Part shown: one piece after another, positions 60,401-64,000 of the stretch
Layout: each line of letters opens with the position of its first letter
Position numbering within the stretch: position 1 is the stretch's first letter
Assembly (NCBI GenBank): GCA_002633025.1
Contig: NMRB01000006.1
Coordinates: forward strand, 119,039 to 183,038
From: Notospermus geniculatus
Lineage: Eukaryota > Nemertea > Pilidiophora > Heteronemertea > Lineidae
Reading direction: 5' to 3'
DNA length: 64,000 bases
The notes under the pieces: model-generated
Seen by the model: the letters and a program-made list of their open reading frames with translations, nothing else
The model's database searches: none
Told to the model about the DNA's origin: nothing
Position numbers and translations under genes: made by a program

Positions 60401-60782
60401 CAGAAACGTCTTTGCCTCGTGAGTAATTATCTTACAGAGGGCGGACGGGACCTGATAAAAATAGAATCTCTGTCAAACTTTGGCCTTTTCCCTTAAGGAA
60501 TTATTAACGCTTTCTGAACGGTTAGAAACCGTATCCGTATCGTCGTGTTTAGTATCATATATACCCACCAGGTGGCATAGGTTTAAAGATGTCATATGAC
60601 GAAAACTAGAACCACCCCGCCCGAAATTTCAACTCACCGAATCATCTTTGAAATATGACGAGGCCTTTTCTTGTGAATCTCTCGTCGAGAGCATTCTCCC
60701 CGCTGATGATGACGTCAGGAAGACACATATGATGACGTAAGGAATGACGTAGTTCACAAGATTGATGACGTCAACTGGAAGC
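48454..60782 (-). CDS. Probable immunoglobulin-domain protein with a polybasic tail (three exons)
   Basis: Minus-strand exons 60638-60782, 57701-57803 and 48454-48767 have good splice borders, and their phases chain (0, then 1, then stop at 48454). The first contributes a hydrophobic segment (NYVIPYVIICVFLTSSSAG), either a signal or a membrane anchor; it is entered in phase 2, so an earlier start exon is missing. The second reads DVMRYLEMYHTDVMLWRCKN and onward. The third completes an Ig-like fold, with SNWMDFRIRINQATKKDAGS followed by YIIRVKSPLGN, the usual D-x-G-x-Y strand F pattern. The position normally held by the second disulfide Cys is Ile. After FLDIS the chain ends in a tail of nearly continuous Lys and Arg. 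The third exon is the most secure and the first the least. The introns are large and contain the 2.32-kb duplication and the N gap, so further exons may be missing. The gene name is unknown. Confidence 0.5.
48768..50801. other. Intronic/intergenic region, repeats only
   Basis: AT-rich at 48830-49300, then a family C element, then a degraded TIR-type element from about 50093 to 50400. No exon is supported. Palindromic TACATGTACATGTA strings are frequent. Confidence 0.4.
49506..49813. mobile_element. MITE family C, copy 3, with a hairpin inserted
   Basis: The ends CACTGGACCTTGCCTCCCC, followed by TAACGTTCG, and GGACTTGAGGAGGGCAAAGG, followed by GCCAGTA, match the family. Between them, at 49550-49640, sits a near-perfect hairpin (TGGGTGATTTCAAAGTTGGT against ATCACCCA-ended arms) around ACAATGCATTAAAGCATTGT. 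Confidence 0.75.
50802..53120 (+). repeat. 2.32-kb duplication, copy 1
   Basis: Begins TTTCAATCCAATAACAGTCG and matches the segment starting at 53122 with a constant offset of 2320 bases for about 1.5 kb; one substitution was seen by eye (51741 T against 54061 C). From about 52360 the copies differ by several small indels and substitutions. The copy ends at a single N (53121). Its open frames (for example 50946-51296) are identical in both copies but have no recognisable domain, so I do not call them genes. Confidence 0.95.
51622..51766. mobile_element. Foldback MITE (GCTAGCAGCCATC ends), copy within duplication 1
   Basis: TTTCGCTAGCAGCCATCTTG pairs with the right end ATGGCTGCTAGCGAAA, and inner ATCGTCATGGGGATT pairs with AATCCCCATGACGAT. 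The identical element lies at 53942-54086 in the second copy. Confidence 0.9.
53942..54086. mobile_element. Foldback MITE (GCTAGCAGCCATC ends), copy within duplication 2
   Basis: Same element as at 51622, offset by 2320 bases; one base differs near its right arm (TTCATGGCACG here, TTTATGGCACG there). Confidence 0.9.
55346..55500. mobile_element. Foldback MITE present only in duplication copy 2
   Basis: TAAAGCGGGTGATCCACTGT at the left is the exact mirror of ACAGTGGATCACCCGCTTTA at the right, and pairing continues (TTGCGATTTTGGCTTGAGAC against GTCTCAAGCCAAAATCGCAA). At the equivalent place in copy 1 (about 53023-53035) the sequence runs TTGTCTAAATCGCAACATAC without it. Confidence 0.92.
55605..57700. 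other. Intronic region with assembly gap
   Basis: Holds no supported exon. A run of about 86 N bases fills 56694-56779, so the distance across it is unknown. Repeats are limited to the foldback at 56951-57098. Confidence 0.5.
56951..57098. mobile_element. Foldback element after the N gap
   Basis: CACACTGCGAGCGAAACGGC with GAAGCGAAGCGA is mirrored by TTCGCTTCGCTTCGCCATTT and CGCTCGCAGTGTG. Outer ends TAAGGCCAGGTTC and TCCTACCCTTAGC pair imperfectly. Confidence 0.85.
57981..58207. mobile_element. MITE with ACTCTAAACTCCCACTTACC ends
   Basis: A 20-base perfect inverted repeat (ACTCTAAACTCCCACTTACC against GGTAAGTGGGAGTTTAGAGT) encloses further paired blocks (AAATGACCAAATCCGAAGTT against TTAGGATTTAGTCATTTTT). 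It lies about 180 bases upstream (on the minus strand) of the Ig-gene exon at 57701-57803. Confidence 0.9.
58208..60637. other. Intronic/intergenic region
   Basis: No exon supported. An imperfect foldback at about 59330-59457 starts CCAGACGGCTCTCCGCGTCT and ends GACTGCGTCCGTCTGG. The stretch from 59590 to 60250 is plain AT-rich sequence. Confidence 0.45.
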
Positions 60783-61639
60783 CTGGAAAAACAAAAGAAG
60801 TGGAAGATTAATGTCTTGCGTTTCATTTTCCTAATGAAATAACTTCCCCTACGAACTATTACTTACCACTTTCTGCTTTCCCACAATCTCAAAGCACTTC
60901 GCGCATTATCCCAGGCAGTCTCTCCAAAAACAAAAGTTTTTTTTTGGGGGGGGGGTTCAAGGCGCAGCTCATTCAGCGCATCAAATATTTTGTCAAGCCC
61001 ATTTGTAAGATACTGGATATTCTCGTGTCTAACATCTACAGTGGCAATACTTTAATTAAAATGAACGATACTTTAAACTGAATTGACCATTTTTCAATTG
61101 AATATGATATTTTCTTTTTCGCCCCCGGTTAATGAAATTATATCATCAACGGCTGGCGTGTGATATACACCCAATACATTCAACGTTAAACTATGGATTA
61201 CACGCTCACTCAAGCACAGTTCTCAGCAAATAGTGCTGTTTTCGTCGAGAACGCTTGTCTCATCTCAAGAATGTCAAAGCTCGGTGTACATGATGTACGT
61301 ATCATCACACGTTCCTGACTACTGCTGGGATGAAACACTCTCACAGTAGATGTATTGATATTGAGTGTCCTTCCTTCGATCAATGTGAGGCTCTTCAAAC
61401 CTCCTCTCGGAGGAGAGTGGAAGTTAATTAAAACGGGACAGATTGGAAGACGGGGGATGAGCGGTGGATTGGGGCAATAGATTTTGAAACTGTTGTTGTG
61501 GATCTTGTAAAATACTAGCCCATCCAGTAGAAATTGGAACGCTGATGACGTACATGTAGGCCTACACAACCGTCGTGAGCGGTTATTCTGTCCTAGCCTT
61601 TCAGAAGAAGCAACCAGAGTAGTTATTGTAAGGGGCACA

Positions 61640-62265
61640 ATGGTAGTGCTTGTTTTTAAAGAAGCAGCCTGAGTAGTGCTTGTTTTTAAAGAAGCAGCCT
61701 GAGTAGTTATTGTAAGGGAAACAATTGTCCTGCTTGTTTTTAAAAAAAGAAGCAGCCGGAGTAGTTATTGTAAGGGGGACAATGGTAGTGCTTGTTTTTA
61801 AGAAGCAGCCGGAGTGGTTATTGTTAGGGGAACAATGGTAGTGCTTGTTTTGAAAGAAGCAGCCGGAGTTGTTTTTGTAAAGGGAACAATTGTCCTGCTT
61901 GTTTTTTAAAGAAGCAGCCGGAGTAGTTTTTGTAAGGGGAACAATGGTAGTGCTTGTTTTTAAAGAAGCAGCCGGAGTAGTTATTGTTAGTGGAACAATG
62001 GTAGTGCTTGTTTTTAATTGTTAGGGGAACAATGGAAGTGCTTGTTTTTATGAAGCAGCCGGAGTAGTTATTGTTAGGGGAACAATTAGTGTTTGTTTTT
62101 AAAGAAGCAGCCGGAGTAGTTATTGTTTTGGGAACGACGGTAGTGCTTGTTTTGAAAGAAGCAGACCGGAGTGGTGATTGTAAAGGGATTTAAATGGTAC
62201 ATGTAGTGCTTGTTTTGAAAAAAGCAGCCGGAGTAGTTATTGTAAAGGGAACAATAGAAGTGGTG
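61640..62265 (+). repeat. Minisatellite, about 55-bp unit
   Basis: About a dozen tandem, imperfect units of TAGTGCTTGTTTTTAAAGAA, then GCAGCCGGAGTAGTTATTGT, then AAGGGGAACAATGG. Successive units start near 61645, 61674, 61730, 61787, 61840, 61895, 61950, 62003, 62036, 62090, 62141 and 62206. Reading frames across it are repetitive and not called as genes. Confidence 0.92.
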
Positions 62266-62330
62266 GTTACTAAAAAGCTGTGTAATACATTTTACAGTGA
62301 AGAGACCAATTGTTGGCCGGCTATTGTAAA

Positions 62331-63010
62331 CAGACTGGGCCGTCACGCGGTACCGTGATTCGCGCTTTACCGTGATTTCCGTGGTGAAAAGAGGAAGTAG
62401 ATCGAATGTGGCGCAACCGCACAACTGCTCGCCGAGCATGGTGGGAATGGTGGTCGCGCTGCAGCGTGATATCACGGGGCAGTTGAAGTCAGCGTTTTAC
62501 AATGGTTTACTTGCGAAGATTACAACAACAATCGCGGCTAACCGAGGCCACCCGAAGATAAGAGACTTTAGCACGTCTAATTTCAAAAAAGCGTCAATCG
62601 TTTAAAAAAAGCGTCATTTTGAAATGACCTGTCCAAATGCAATCTCTATCATCTTATCTACATACCTGAACTGAATTTCAGGCTTTGTAGGCGTTTATGG
62701 CGCCGAAAATGGCATATAATGCAGGTAGGCATGGCAGGCCTGCCATTACGGCTGTCGAGGTAAATTTCGGTCGAAAATTGCCTGTAAAATCTTTAAACGT
62801 GAGTATGACACAGTGAATTCTTGCTTGTTTATTGACAAAAATTGTATAAATTTATGGTGAGAAGTTCCCGTCTCCTCCACGCAGGATTGTAGGTGTTTTC
62901 TGCCAAAACAAATATTGTATTTTGTACAGCCATTGCGCGGTTGGGCGCGACAAAGTCACGTGCACGGTCATGACGGTTCCATCACGGTACCGCGTGACGG
63001 CCCAGTCTGG
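62331..63010. mobile_element. TIR DNA element, about 680 bp, non-autonomous
   Basis: CAGACTGGGCCGTCACGCGG, followed by TACCGTGAT, at the left is the reverse complement of ATCACGGTACCGCGTGACGG, followed by CCCAGTCTG, at the right (about 29 bases). The interior has no transposase frame; it contains a small open frame at about 62372-62605 with no recognisable domain. Confidence 0.85.
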
Positions 63011-63539
63011 TAAAGGAACACCAGTTGACTTGCTTCGGATTGTAATTCGCAATGAATAGAAAAAAAGGAATTCGCCCATCCTCACTGAGATGACAGTCCG
63101 TCCACGTTCATTCACACTGTGACTGGACTAATCTTCGGAAAAGTATTAAGTATTACTATCTCACGAAATCTCACATCCCCCTCATTTTCATTCCCACTTG
63201 AATCTACGTTCTTTACCTTCTGTATTATTAGACTAATTTCCCTCGGAGCACTCATTTGTCTCTTAGACGCGGCATCGCCCGAAGCGTTCAGCCCACGGTA
63301 AGACGGAGCGAGGGCAAATAGAGCCACTTAAATGCTTAGACGAAAGAAGGCTCTCATCTTTCTTTGGTTACTGAATGACGCTCCTTCAGCAGTTTTTGTG
63401 ATTGCCTGGATGCGACTGTAACGAAATGTCATGTGGCCAAGATCAGACATTCGTAGATTCTGTTAACCCTCTCAGGTCGAGAACAGGGAGTACATCTATA
63501 CAGTGAGCAATCATTCGTGTGGGACATTTCCTTTACCAA
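63011..63539. other. Non-coding flank, no feature recognised
   Basis: Only short open frames occur here, and I see no splice structure, repeat or domain. Confidence 0.4.
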
Positions 63540-63551
63540 ACGTCGCAGAGG

Positions 63552-63832
63552 CGTGGGATTGCCAGAGCCGCTGTACCTGGGATTGCCGGAGCCACTGTTC
63601 CTGGGATTGCCAGATCCACAAGCGTACCTGGGATTGCCAGATCCACTGTAGCCTACTGGGATTGCAGATCCACTGTACCTGGGATTGCCAGATCCACTGT
63701 ACCTGAGATTGCCAGATCCATTAGTGTACCTGGGATTGCCAGATCCACTGTACCTGAGGTTGCAGAGCCACTACCTGGGATTGCCAGATCCACTGTAGCT
63801 GGGATTGCCAGATCCACTGTACCTGGGATTGC
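63552..63832 (+). repeat. 24-bp minisatellite (CCTGGGATTGCCAGATCCAC)
   Basis: About a dozen tandem copies of ACCTGGGATTGCCAGATCCA, then CTGT, with small insertions (GCGT, TAGTGT, AGC). It stays open in two frames on the plus strand, giving simple peptide repeats (WDCQIHCT and PGIARSTV) that should not be taken as a protein without transcript evidence. Confidence 0.92.
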
Positions 63833-64000
63833 CCTATTATTCTAACTTGCGTCGAAACTCACGCCAAAAAATACCACAATTTTTATCGGCGTTGATATCC
63901 CAATAGTCAACGGTTTTCCACGGATTATGGCATTTTCAAGCATGCGATAAGTAGTAACAAGAGCCATGACGAGAAGACTCAATCAGTTGGCAGCCTCTTG

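Noticed and set aside
61210-61638. 142-codon minus-strand frame
   Set aside because: Protein-like in places, but no start, acceptor or donor could be matched to neighbouring exons and no domain was recognised.

Overview
The window is a piece of a draft animal genome. Genes are split by GT-AG introns, are sparse, and lie in intergenic DNA packed with short inverted-repeat (MITE-like) elements and a tRNA-derived SINE. Single N bases occur at 8329, 19914 and 53121, and a run of N fills about 56694-56779. The gene set (a MINDY4 deubiquitinase, TMIE, an mPR-type PAQR receptor, a TRIM protein, tandem peptide-type GPCRs, PAN/apple-repeat secreted protein) and the high MITE load suggest a marine invertebrate, probably a deuterostome such as an echinoderm, hemichordate or amphioxus. 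A lophotrochozoan cannot be excluded. The species was not determined.

Layout. 1-5.3 kb: no supported gene; one large foldback and one MITE with a target-site duplication. 5.3-10.7 kb (+): thirteen exons of MINDY4, ending at its natural stop; its first exon was not found. 11.8-15.3 kb (-): five exons of TMIE, tail to tail with MINDY4. 17.5-22.3 kb (+): a secreted protein built of seven PAN/apple-like modules, one per exon (the fourth may be split by a 49-nt intron), every junction in phase 1. 22.9-25.3 kb (-): a RING/B-box/coiled-coil TRIM protein in two exons. 25.3-29.4 kb: repeats only. 29.5-30.5 kb (+): a membrane progestin receptor-type PAQR with an intronless CDS. 32.3-39.8 kb (+): three tandem class A GPCR genes, the first carrying a frameshift. 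41.5-44.0 kb (-): an unrecognised two-exon gene whose first exon is cysteine-rich and PAN-like. 45-64 kb: mostly repeats, a 2.32-kb tandem duplication, and three phase-compatible minus-strand exons (60.7, 57.7 and 48.7 kb) that look like a small immunoglobulin-domain gene with a polybasic tail.

The genes do not form an operon or an obvious pathway. The coherent local themes are tandem duplication (PAN exons, GPCRs, the 2.32-kb repeat) and heavy colonisation by non-autonomous transposons, several of which abut splice sites or distinguish otherwise similar duplicates. All exon coordinates were derived by hand from splice consensus, phase continuity and protein resemblance. No database search or transcript data was available.
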